From Niabella agricola (GTDB taxonomy: Bacteria; Bacteroidota; Bacteroidia; Chitinophagales; Chitinophagaceae), in assembly GCF_021538615.1 (NCBI RefSeq), contig NZ_JAJHIZ010000002.1:496001-560000 (forward strand): DNA of 64,000 bases. The letters run 5' to 3'. The notes under the pieces were generated by a model. The model was given only the letters and a program-made list of their open reading frames with translations. It was not told the origin of the DNA and did no database searches. Numbering within the stretch: the first letter of the stretch is position 1; each line of letters starts with the position of its first letter. The position numbers and the translations under genes were made by a program. Shown one piece after another: positions 41,616-50,833 of this stretch.

Positions 41616-44148
41616 ATGACTGATCAGCCACCGTTAAATACTGAAAATTTCTGGAGTCGCACTGCTGAAGACCTTTTCACGCAGCTTTCCTGTACAAAGG
41701 ATGGTTTAAGCAGTGGGGAAGCGGCTGACCGGTTAAAAAAATATGGTCTCAATTTAGTAAAAGAACGTAACCGGTCTTCTGTTTTACTACTGTTTTTAAG
41801 GCAATTTAAGAGCCCGATAACGATCATGCTCATCATAACAGCAGTTTTATCTGCTTTTTTAGGCGACGTTTCAGATATGATGATCATATTGGTGATCGTG
41901 CTTTCCAGCAGTTATCTGAGCTTCTGGCAGGAAAAGGGAGCCGACAAGGCGGTGCGGGAACTGCTCCGATTGGTGCAATTGCGTTTTTCTGTTATCAGGG
42001 ACGGATGTAAACAGGAGGTTCCGTTTGAACTGGCTGTTCCTGGCGATATTGTTGCTCTTTCGGCTGGCGATATTATCCCCGCTGATTGCCTATTACTGGA
42101 CTCAAATGAGTTGTTTGTTGATGAGGCTACATTTACGGGAGAAACATTTCCTGTTGGAAAAAGAAAGGGAAGCGTTGCATTGGATGCTCCATTGATGAAC
42201 CGGGTAAATACACTTTTTATGGGTTCGAGTGTTGTAAGCGGAAAAGCCAGGGCCCTGGTCATACATACCGGGGTAAATACCGAGTTTGGCAAAATTGCTA
42301 ATAGTCTCCAGACAACTTCTCCCGAAACAGATTTTGAAAAAGGTATCCGGCGGTTTGGATATCTGCTCATGGAACTTACATTGCTGCTGGTGCTTTCCAT
42401 TTTTGCAATCAATGTATTGCTTCATAAACCGGCACTGGATTCTTTTTTATTTTCACTTGCGCTTGCGGTGGGGCTAACACCTCAGTTGCTTCCGGCCATT
42501 GTTAGTATCAATCTTTCTACGGGGGCGTCAAGAATGGCTGCTCAGAAAGTAGTTGTAAAGCGCTTGTCGTCTATCGAGAACCTTGGAAGTATGAATGTGC
42601 TTTGTTCTGATAAGACCGGTACACTCACAGAGGGAAGGGTGGTGTTGAAAGAGACCCTGGATGCCAAAGGGAATGGTAGTCAAAAGGTAGCGCAATACGC
42701 CTGGATCAATGCGGCACTGCAACAGGGATTTCACAATGTCATTGATGATGCGATAACAACGACTTTAGCCGGGGACGGCAAACAGTATAAACTGATAGGA
42801 GAAGTTCCCTATGATTTTATTCGTAAGCGTTTGTCCGTTCAGGTTTTGGATGATGAGGGAAGCTTAATGGTGACCAAGGGTGCTTTTAAAAATGTACTGG
42901 ACTGTTGCAATAGTGTTGAAACTGCCGACGGAATTGTGTCCATTAATAAATTCGCAGCGGAATTACGCCAACGCTTCGAAATGCTCAGTGCCGGAGGAGT
43001 ACGTATACTGGGAATTGCTTACCGGCGGTTTTCGGCCTCATTTGTAGCAAAGAAAGAGGATGAAATAGAAATGGTGTTCCTGGGGTTTGTTACTTTTTTC
43101 GATCCGCTTAAAAGTGATATCGTTGAAGTTTTGAAAAAAATGAATGCATCGGGCGTTTCCCTGAAAATTATTACAGGTGATAATGCCTTCGTAAGTGCCC
43201 GGGTTGCGGCGGATATCGGGTTTAAATCTGTGGCGCTACTCACCGGCATGGAGCTGCGCGAAATAAGCGATGCGGCGTTGCTTCACCGGGTTCGCCGGGT
43301 TGATGTATTTGCTGAGATGGAACCCAATCAAAAGGAGCGCGTCATCCGGGCTCTCAAGAAAACGGGATGCGTTGTGGGGTATATGGGAGACGGTATTAAT
43401 GATGCATCTGCATTACATGCAGCAGATGTGGGCATATCGGTTGATTCCGCAGCTGATGTAGCCAAGCAGGCCGCTGATATTGTATTGATGGAGCGGGATT
43501 TGGGAGTTTTATTAAATGGAATTATTGAAGGGCGGAAAACCTTCGCAAATACAATGAAGTACATATTTATTGCTACAAGCGCCAATTTCGGTAATATGTT
43601 TAGCATGGCCGGCGCTTCATTGTTTTTGCCCTTTTTGCCGTTACTGCCGAAACAAATATTGCTTACTAATCTTCTTACTGACTTTCCGGAAACAGCAATT
43701 GCCCGCGATAATGTTGACCGGCAATCAATAAAACACCCCCAACGCTGGAATCTCTCATTTATCCGCCGATTTATGATTGTATTTGGGTTGCTGAGTTCTG
43801 TTTTTGACTACCTTACTTTTGCAGTGCTTATATTCTTACTGCATGCCAGCGAAAAGGAATTTCAGTCGGGATGGTTTACCGAATCCGTTGTATCGGCGGT
43901 GATGGTGCTGCTCATAGTGCGTACCCGACGTTCTTTTTAAAAAGCAAACCCGGGAAATTACTTGCGCGGGCCGTTATTGCTGTTATGCTGGGTGCACTGA
44001 TATTGCCTCTTACTCCTGTCGGCTTTTTTTGGGTTTTGTAGCATTGCCTTTTTCCTTTTATAGTTGGATGGTGCTGATTGTGGGAGGGTATGCAATTACT
44101 GCAGAATATGTAAAACGAAGATTCTATCGTAGAATTATACAGAAATAA
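41616..44148 (+). CDS. MgtA-like P-type (P3B) cation ATPase, frameshifted C-terminus
   Basis: Paralogue of the pump at 3927. The first 774 codons (to 43940) hold all catalytic parts: TGET actuator motif, DKTGT (Asp332), TGDN, GDGINDASAL, and GLTPQLLPAI in the membrane part. The frame then stops after RTRRSF. One extra T in the run near 43935 restores LKSKPGKLLARAVIAVMLG, and one extra T near 44030 restores GFVALPFSFYSWMVLIVGGY to a stop at 44146-44148, matching the C-terminal helices of the first pump. Two homopolymer faults suggest sequence error; if real, the last two or three membrane helices are lost. Confidence 0.9.
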
Positions 44149-44197
44149 CCAGGATGCCAATTGGTATTTTTGTAATTGGGGGAAGGTAAAGGCACTG

Positions 44198-45393
44198 TTA
44201 CTGGGATTGCGCTCCGGATTTTTTAATTTGAGGCTCCGGAACGATCAGGAACAGGTATACGGCTACTAAGAAACTCATGATTGCGCACGTCCAAAATGCT
44301 GTTGCCGCACCAAATTGAAACCAGAGCCACCCGCTAAGCGTACTGGCTAATAAGGTACAAATGCTTTGCAAACCTGTATAGGTTCCAATGGCCGTTGCAG
44401 TATCGTCCTTGCTGGAAATATTGCTGATCCATGCTTTTGAAATGCCTTCGGTTGCTGCTGCATACAGACCGTAGAGAAAAAACAGCAGACCGTACCAATA
44501 CCAGTTACCCGGGCGCGACATTCCTGCATATACCACTGTAAAGAGCAGTAACCCGGTAATAAATATTTTTTTTAAACCTATGCGGTCTGCCAAAATTCCA
44601 AATGGGAAGGCAGCGGCTGCGTATACAAGATTGTAAAAAATATATACTCCGATAGTTTCAGTATCACTTGTTCCGCCCTGTTTGATTTTTAAAAGCAGGA
44701 ATAGGTCAGAACTGTTACATAAAGTAAAGACCAATAATCCTGCCAGTAATTTACGGTAGCTGGACGGACTGCTGTTCCAGTAACGCAAAAAAGAAAAGAA
44801 GGCCGAGATGCTTTGTTGATCCGGGATGATGTGGCGTTGTCTTTTAGGTAAAAAGAAAGACTAATTGCAAGCAGACCTGGGAGAAAAGCGATCAGGAATA
44901 ACGTTTGGTAATGGTTGGGATAAAAATACAGGTACAGTAATGCCAATAGTGGGCCGGCTACGGCGCCCAGTGTATCCATTGAACGGTGAAACCCAAAAAC
45001 ACGCCCCTTGTTGTCGGATAAGGCTTCGTCAGACAACAAAGCATCTCTTGCTCCCGTACGGATGCCTTTTCCCAGCCGGTCCACCGTACGGGCTATGAAT
45101 ATCCAGAATGGATATGTCATTATTGCCATCATTGGCTTTGAAATGGCACTTAATGTATAGCCCAGACGGATAAATGGCGTACGCCTGCCGGTATAATCCG
45201 ATAGCTTTCCAAAATATCCTTTGCTTAAACCGGCCGTGGCCTCAGCCACTCCTTCCAAAATGCCTATTAATAGTACTGAGAAGCCGATGCTTCTTAAATA
45301 GATGGGCATAATTGGGTAAAGCATTTCACTGGCTACGTCCGTCAGCAGGCTGATAAAAGATAATATCCATATCGTGTGCGTTAAATATTTCAT
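44198..45393 (-). pseudogene. MFS transporter with one frameshift
   Basis: Two overlapping frames form one major facilitator of about 395 residues with 12 helices. The N-terminal half (FISLLTDVASEMLYPIMPIY, GRRTPFIRLGYTLSAI) runs from 45393 to about 44790; one extra T in the run near 44795 joins it to FLRYWNSSPSSYRKLLAGLL and the second half with the DRIGLKK loop. The first half resembles the MFS group annotated in other Bacteroidota as multidrug or unknown-substrate exporters. It converges with the ATPase gene. No regulon motif is on its side of the 45394-45714 region. Confidence 0.85.
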
Positions 45394-45592
45394 TTGCCTG
45401 TTGCCGGTAAGTTGTTGCTGGTTCTTTATTAAAGTTACGCTTTTCTGTGTTTTGTATATGTCTTTAAAGTTCCGGGCTTTTTAATTTTACTGTGCACCTG
45501 CGGTATATAAACCATTCGAGTACTACTTTTCTGCTGACGGGATGCACAACCCATCAGCGCCAGGTTAGGATGAGGACGGTGAACAAAACGGG

Positions 45593-45635
45593 TGATTGCT
45601 GTCATTTTTTTGTGGAATATGGAACTATATATTTG
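45593..45635 (+). promoter_or_regulatory. Crp/Fnr-type site plus perfect -7 box for USP 45715
   Basis: TGATTGCTGTCA at 45593-45604; perfect -7 box TATATTTG at 45628-45635; centre distance 33 bp. Leader about 74 nt. It is the only feature seen in the 321-bp gap 45394-45714. Confidence 0.75.
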
Positions 45636-45714
45636 AACTCGTAATGATAAATGCTAAAACAAGCCCGGTATTATAATATGAATTTTTGAATGCTGTAGTA
45701 TTAAATAGTTAGCA

Positions 45715-46563
45715 ATGAAGACAATTATCGCAGCTACCAATTTTACGGATGCCTCCAATCATGCTGTTGCTTTTGCTGCAGATGTAGCATGTATACTGAA
45801 GGCCCGCCTGATTATTTTTCATGTGATCGATGTTGAACCGGCTACGGACGTATTATTTCCTGAAGACTTTTTTGAAGTTGCAAGGAAAAAGGCTGCTGAG
45901 TTGCTCGCGGTGTTGTTGCTGGAAATGAAAAAAAGAACGAACGGTGTGATCGAAATAAAAACAAATTACAGAATTGGAACCGTTGTCACTCAGTTGGGAA
46001 TTTTGTGCAGTCACGAAGCGCCACTCGCCGTTTTTATTGCTTCTCAGTTTGTTTCGTCTTTTGAACAGGCGCTTTGGGGTACGCATGCTGTTTTTATTGT
46101 AAAACACAGTGCTTATCCCGTTGTGGTTGTCCCGGCAAATGCATCTATGAATGGTTTTAAAAAGGTGGGAGTGGCACTGGATCCAGATGGTAATGATTCT
46201 ATTCAGTGGTCCTTGTTAAGAGATTGGCTAAAGCTCTTCAATGCGGAGGCGGATATCGTCGTGGTATTGCCTCATGCTGCGTTGTCTGCAGCCGAAGAAC
46301 TCCAGGCAATTGATGCGAGGGAACAACTGAATGGGATTATGGTTCGCACCCATTTTGTGACCAATGATGATGTTGAAGAGGGGATTAAAGCACATATCGC
46401 AGCAAATGCCCCGGATCTGCTAATCATGTTTGTGAAAAGGCACGGAATCTTTCATAAAAGTATAACAAGGCCATTTATTCTGTTACCCCCGGTTCCGATA
46501 ATGCTGATTTCCTCTAAGGTAACATATGAACAAGAGTTCCCGGAAGAGGAAGCCGCTGAATGA
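45715..46563 (+). CDS. Universal stress protein, tandem UspA domains
   Basis: A 282-residue paralogue of 40710-41573: domain 1 KTIIAATNFTDASNHAVAFA and domain 2 FKKVGVALDPDGNDSIQWSL, with the same C-terminal KRHGIFHKSITRPFILLPP. An acidic tail (EFPEEEAAE) ends the protein. It has its own strong regulon promoter. It is followed after 159 bp by a lipoprotein gene on the same strand. Confidence 0.92.
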   Translation: MKTIIAATNFTDASNHAVAFAADVACILKARLIIFHVIDVEPATDVLFPEDFFEVARKKAAELLAVLLLEMKKRTNGVIEIKTNYRIGTVVTQLGILCSHEAPLAVFIASQFVSSFEQALWGTHAVFIVKHSAYPVVVVPANASMNGFKKVGVALDPDGNDSIQWSLLRDWLKLFNAEADIVVVLPHAALSAAEELQAIDAREQLNGIMVRTHFVTNDDVEEGIKAHIAANAPDLLIMFVKRHGIFHKSITRPFILLPPVPIMLISSKVTYEQEFPEEEAAE

Positions 46564-46722
46564 TTGGTTGCATTTCCATGCCACGGAAGCCGGAAGTGCC
46601 ATGTAATCAGCGTTCCTATGAAAAATAGCAACGTAAAAGTAGGGTGGATAATGACATCAGCGCGTGAGAAAGCGCTTAAATACGTACCTGTTTTTGTTGG
46701 ATAATTGTAAATACTGCATTTT

Positions 46723-47364
46723 ATGAAAAAGGATTTTAAGGGTGCATCACTTCTTTTCCCGTTCCTGTTATCGTGTTTGTTCCTGTTTATTGGTTGCGGA
46801 ACTTCTGTTCGGTTAACAGCTTCCTGGAGCAGTGGCAGTAAGGAGGCGCGATTGTCTAAAATATTAGTGATGGCTATTGGGAAAGATCTGGAGAAAAGAA
46901 CGCTGGGAGAGACGTCCGTAAAAAAGGAGTTGCAGCGAAACGGCATTGCCGGATTAACGAGTATTGAAGAATTTGGTCCTGATTTTGCACGACAACAGGA
47001 TTCAATAAAGATACGGCAGGCGCTGTTGAGCAAACAATTTGACGGTATATTGACGATAAGAGTGCTGGACATTCATGAGCATGACCGGTGGGTACCGGGT
47101 GATGATTATTATGGTCCCATCAGTTTTTACCATCGGTTCTATAGCTATTACTACAAGGTCTGGAAGCATTATATAAACCCGGGCTACTTTGTTACGGATG
47201 TAGAGGTTCTGCTGGAAAGTAATCTTTATCGCGTGTCAACAGGCGTGCTTTTGTGGTCGGGGCAATCAAAGGCGTTCAGCAGGAACCCAACTCCAGCCAT
47301 GGCTGCCCGTTATGCGAAAAATATTGTCGAGGATATGCTTCAGAAAGGAGCGATTTCCAGGTAG
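46723..47364 (+). CDS. Putative lipoprotein (DUF4136-like)
   Basis: A 213-residue protein with a lipoprotein signal: basic start KKDFKG, hydrophobic core LLFPFLLSCLFLFIG and lipobox cysteine in FIGCG. The mature part begins TSVRLTASWSSGS and contains SKILVMAIGKDLEKRTLGE, then a Tyr-rich stretch (YGPISFYHRFYSYYYKVW). The layout suggests the DUF4136 group of envelope lipoproteins. No motif is seen upstream; read-through from the USP gene is possible. Confidence 0.75.
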   Translation: MKKDFKGASLLFPFLLSCLFLFIGCGTSVRLTASWSSGSKEARLSKILVMAIGKDLEKRTLGETSVKKELQRNGIAGLTSIEEFGPDFARQQDSIKIRQALLSKQFDGILTIRVLDIHEHDRWVPGDDYYGPISFYHRFYSYYYKVWKHYINPGYFVTDVEVLLESNLYRVSTGVLLWSGQSKAFSRNPTPAMAARYAKNIVEDMLQKGAISR

Positions 47365-48120
47365 TAATACCCCTGGATAAATAGCGATCGGTTGCTTTAC
47401 AGTGCCGCGATCGTTCAGTAAAGCTTTAGGCGAGTTGTCAATTTTTCATTCATGCTGCCGAAAGCCAGTTCAAACTACCGTATATAACAACGAACCGGTA
47501 TCGCCGGTTTGTTGGGGCAGATCCGCCGGAATTGTGATTCTTGGATGTACAAAACTTTTTATTATAAAGAATATTTACAGGTGTCCTGGCCCTGCCACCT
47601 TTCCAGCACTGTTTTGATACTGATGATTAACGGGATCCGTTGATCTTAGAAATACTTCGGAATTTTAGCAAAACCTGGTAAAGCACTGTTATATGCGCTG
47701 TAAACAGTAGTATATTTTATTCTTTGCTCAACTCGCCAAAATTGGATGTAAACACCCAAACTACTGAGCTAATGAATGCTGAATCTCCGAACGGACCTGC
47801 CGTTCATTGAGCAGACCTTTACAGGCTGGTGCAATCTGCATATGAATTGCTATTATTAAATGGCGACTGGAAACCTTGAAATATTGCGCACTATTAAAAA
47901 GAGGCGTTACGTTCTCAAAACATTGTTCCAAAAAGGGAAGGCTGGATCATTTATTGAGGCTATGGCATTATTATTAAAGGGAGTAATCTCCGCAATTGCC
48001 GTGAGGGATTAAGTTAAGTAAGTTTGTCGGCGATTGTGAAAAGGTGATTCAGGAAAATGAAGAAAGATGCCCCGATAGTTTGCATAGAACGCCGGCAATT
48101 TAACCCTTGCACCATCCTGT
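47365..48120. other. 756-bp intergenic region without a supported gene
   Basis: Between the lipoprotein gene and the convergent barrel gene. No TGAn6TCA site was seen. A 50-codon frame at 47860-48012 (start MATGNLEILRTIKKRRYVLK) is the only notable frame, but no -7 box or family supports it. The region is lower in G+C than its neighbours and could hold decayed sequence. Confidence 0.5.
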
Positions 48121-48876
48121 TTATAATTTGCATTGATACCCAATATATATAACAGCAGCGCCCGTTTTATTCTTCCCATTGCTGCTGTTCTTCTGAATAT
48201 CAACTAAGCCATAATTTCCACCGGCCTCTATGAAAGCACTACAGCCACCCGCAATTTTATAATCGACACCCAAATGGCCGCTTATGCCGGTATTAAAGCG
48301 GTGTAAATCGCTGGTAATATTATTCTTGCTGTCAAATGACTGTGCTACTGGATTCAGGGGCTCCGCTTTGTATTTATCGAGATAAATGATGCTGGTGCCC
48401 TTTGTAATGTTTTTAGCGCTTAGGAGATAGCTGGCAAAAGGTCCTGCAGCAATATATGTGCTCCATTTCTTTTTGAGGTTTAGGTGGTATTTGGCGAGTA
48501 TGGGTAACATAATGTAATGCATTTCTGCCCGGCTTTTGTAATCGGCGTAGAGAAAAGCAGGGGCCATGCCGGCCGGGAATTGCTGGGATATTTCCGTGGG
48601 CGTTGTAAAAGCCTGTATCCCACTTTTTTTGCCCCCCTGAGGAGAATATTCCAATTGTGGCTGAATAGAAAAATAGCGGCTTGTATAGAATTCAGCATGG
48701 ATTGCGGCACTTCCGGCCAATAGCGAACGGTACCCGAAACTTAAGGGATTATCCGAATTTCCGGAGGTTAGATTGGGTATTGTAAGACCCGCTTTGACGC
48801 CGATTTTCATTTTTATTTGTGCAAAGGTGAGGCTGGTAACAGCGGTAATTGCCAGTGCAAGAATAAATTTTTTCAT
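48121..48876 (-). CDS. PorT-like outer-membrane beta-barrel protein
   Basis: A 251-residue paralogue of 35214-35969, with signal peptide KKFILALAITAVTSLTFAQ and matching barrel segments (VKAGLTIPNL, SIQPQLEYSPQGGKKSG, YIMLPILAKYHL, AAGPFASYLL, HLGVDYKIAGG). It ends GYQCKL, replacing the tyrosine-glutamate of the other copy. Unlike its paralogue it has no perfect regulon site in the 206 bp upstream. Same length and order show a duplication within the island. Confidence 0.85.
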   Translation of the reverse strand: MKKFILALAITAVTSLTFAQIKMKIGVKAGLTIPNLTSGNSDNPLSFGYRSLLAGSAAIHAEFYTSRYFSIQPQLEYSPQGGKKSGIQAFTTPTEISQQFPAGMAPAFLYADYKSRAEMHYIMLPILAKYHLNLKKKWSTYIAAGPFASYLLSAKNITKGTSIIYLDKYKAEPLNPVAQSFDSKNNITSDLHRFNTGISGHLGVDYKIAGGCSAFIEAGGNYGLVDIQKNSSNGKNKTGAAVIYIGYQCKL

Positions 48877-49082
48877 TCTAATTTTTTTATACTGTGTGCT
48901 TCAAGAGGCAACAGGAAACCATCGGGGCGATTCGGGGCGGACAACTAAAATGCGTCATCATGCCATATATGTGTGCCGCCGAATCAGCAAATGATTTCGA
49001 CAGCAACTGCTTCAAACCGAATGGCTGGATGTGGAACCACTAGTTAATATGAACGGGCATCTGATCGGATCCCCTGATCTCT

Positions 49083-49421
49083 CTAACCCTTTTTTAGTAA
49101 TGTCTGGCAGTTCTTGTGGACGGCCCCTTTTGCATCGCAACATTCGCCGCTTTTTAGCTTTATGGTTTTCCCGTCTTTCATTTTGCAGGTTCCATCGGGT
49201 GAAACGTTCATATGATTGATCTCCTCTTCTTTAGTTATGGGCGTTTCTTTACCATCTTTGTAGTGAAACATTTTTTTGCCCTTCATGATACAGCACTCAG
49301 CCAGGGTTTGTTTTTGTTGTGTTGTTTTTTGAACAGCTTCCGGCTTCTTTTTTGATTCCTGCGCTGTTGCAGCCGAAGTAATGAAGAACAACGCCATCAT
49401 TGCCAATGTTACTTTTTTCAT
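49083..49421 (-). CDS. Secreted cysteine-containing protein (DUF6799-like)
   Basis: A 112-residue protein with a signal peptide (VTLAMMALFFITSAATA) and a Lys/Glu/Gln linker, then two short repeats of the KDGKETPITKEEEI and KMKDGKTIKLKSGEC kind, typical of the small Bacteroidota DUF6799 domain. There are five mature cysteines (CC, C, CC, C order: ECCIMKG, GTCKM, GECCDAKG, KNCQ), so disulfides or metal binding are possible. It carries the rightmost promoter of the regulon (49459-49502). Function unknown. Confidence 0.7.
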   Translation of the reverse strand: MKKVTLAMMALFFITSAATAQESKKKPEAVQKTTQQKQTLAECCIMKGKKMFHYKDGKETPITKEEEINHMNVSPDGTCKMKDGKTIKLKSGECCDAKGAVHKNCQTLLKKG

Positions 49422-49458
49422 TTCTTTGTTGTTTTTGTTATAAACAATGGATCACCGG

Positions 49459-49502
49459 TAAAATTATCGATGCTGATCCGGCGAAATCAATGATGTTAAT
49501 CA
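49459..49502 (-). promoter_or_regulatory. Crp/Fnr-type site plus -7 box for the DUF6799-like gene
   Basis: TGATGTTAATCA at 49491-49502; minus-strand -7 box TAATTTTA (7/8) at 49466-49459; centre distance exactly 34 bp. The rest of 49503-49767 shows only a GC stem (CCCGAC/GTCGGG, 49540-49558) that may end the GntR transcript. Confidence 0.7.
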
Positions 49503-49767
49503 CGCTCAACTATGACATGGGTTAAAAATAGCTGTTCGACCCGACCCGGCCTGTCGGGCTATTACGGGTATTGTAGCCAGCTTGGTTTGGGATCTTGCTG
49601 GCCACTTTTGCAGCAGTTATCGAAACATGGCTGTGCAGGCATTTAAGCTGCCAACCATGAAAGCGCCGGTGTATTTTTGTGTATAGCCGGCAAAAAGTGC
49701 GGGCGCATAAAACCTGGCTAAGATCGGGTTGATTTTGAAAGGGATACGAGCCTTGCAGGTAACGTAC

Positions 49768-50481
49768 CTAGTCCGCGTTTAATTTTCTGAAATAGACCAT
49801 CAGGTGTTTTCGCATTTGGGTTCTGAATGTTTCCAGTGTTCCGTCTTTAAGGGTATTTACCAGGTCCTGGTGGGTTACGGGCTCTTTTTCTTCAATTTTG
49901 TTCTTTGAATAGGCATCCGAGGATTCACTAAGTTTGGCGTATACATGGTCAAAGATCGGGAGCAGCATTTTTTGAAAGCGCATAATTGTTTTATTGCCCG
50001 AAAATTTATAGAGCATTGAATGAAATTCGATATCATATTTTACTATTTCGAGCTTATGAGTGGCTTTCTGTTCATTTTTAATGATATCATTTAGCTTTTT
50101 GAAATCAATATTATGCCTGCGTAAGAAGAGCAGGTCGCCAAGCCCGACCTCAATGACCAGTCGCATTTCAAAAATTTCATTTAGCGTGTCTTCATCCAAC
50201 AGTTGGGGAGTGAGTATGCGGCCTACAATATTAAAAACGTCAGGACGAGCAATCAGCATGCCCCGGTTTTTGCGTGATTCAATAATGCCCAGGGTCCGGA
50301 ACCGGGAGAGCGCCTCCCGTATTGCGGTGCGACTTACACCCATTGCCTTGGCCAGCTCCATTTCTTTAGGTAATGGATCTCCAGGTTGAAAATTTTCGGT
50401 ACGCAGGTATTCCTGTAAACTCATTTCGATCTTGTCGACCTGGCTTAGGTTTTCTATGCGTCGTAGTTTTTGTATTGACAT
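49768..50481 (-). CDS. FadR-family GntR transcriptional regulator
   Basis: A 237-residue repressor-type regulator. The winged helix (about 12-80) contains LPKEMELAKAMGVSRTAIREALSR, and the FCD ligand domain (about 95-230) shows the metal-binding pattern DIEFHSML, HQDL and RKHL, so a carboxylate or sugar-acid ligand on a metal is expected. It sits behind the SusD gene on the same strand but is separated by a hairpin. FadR-type proteins bind palindromes with a GTnnnAC core; two such sites lie in the SusC/aldolase divergent region. Confidence 0.93.
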   Translation of the reverse strand: MSIQKLRRIENLSQVDKIEMSLQEYLRTENFQPGDPLPKEMELAKAMGVSRTAIREALSRFRTLGIIESRKNRGMLIARPDVFNIVGRILTPQLLDEDTLNEIFEMRLVIEVGLGDLLFLRRHNIDFKKLNDIIKNEQKATHKLEIVKYDIEFHSMLYKFSGNKTIMRFQKMLLPIFDHVYAKLSESSDAYSKNKIEEKEPVTHQDLVNTLKDGTLETFRTQMRKHLMVYFRKLNAD

Positions 50482-50690
50482 CTTATTTTCTAAGGATTTT
50501 GATTGCGAAATTATAAAAATTACTTAAACTTAATGGGAACGAATAAGACCGGAAAAGCCGGAACGACAGGGTTATAAGGAATAATCATAAGCGCTGCGTG
50601 ATTCATAACGGGTTTTTGGAATGAGCTCCTGAAAGCTGCAACGGCTGCTGCACCGCTGCATAGTATCTGGGCGCATTGCTTTTTTATAAA

Positions 50691-50735
50691 GCGGTATTCG
50701 AAGAAAGTGCAACTGCAATACCTTTCGAATACCGC
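50691..50735 (-). terminator. Hairpin terminator between SusD and GntR genes
   Basis: GCGGTATTCGAA (50691-50702) pairs perfectly with TTCGAATACCGC (50724-50735), a 12-bp stem. A T-run follows on the plus strand (CTGTTTTT) and a T/A-rich stretch on the minus strand, where SusD transcription arrives. The remainder of 50482-50833 holds no gene. Confidence 0.65.
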
Positions 50736-50833
50736 CTGTTTTTAAGCCACCAGCGCTCATTGCTCCTTTTAAAGCAGAGCGAATCTGGCTGCGGGATATC
50801 GGATGATCAAAAATTATGGTCCATGTTGAGGGA

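Noticed and set aside
47860..48012. 50-codon frame in the 756-bp gap
   Set aside because: No -7 box, motif or recognisable homology; kept only as a note in the intergenic entry.
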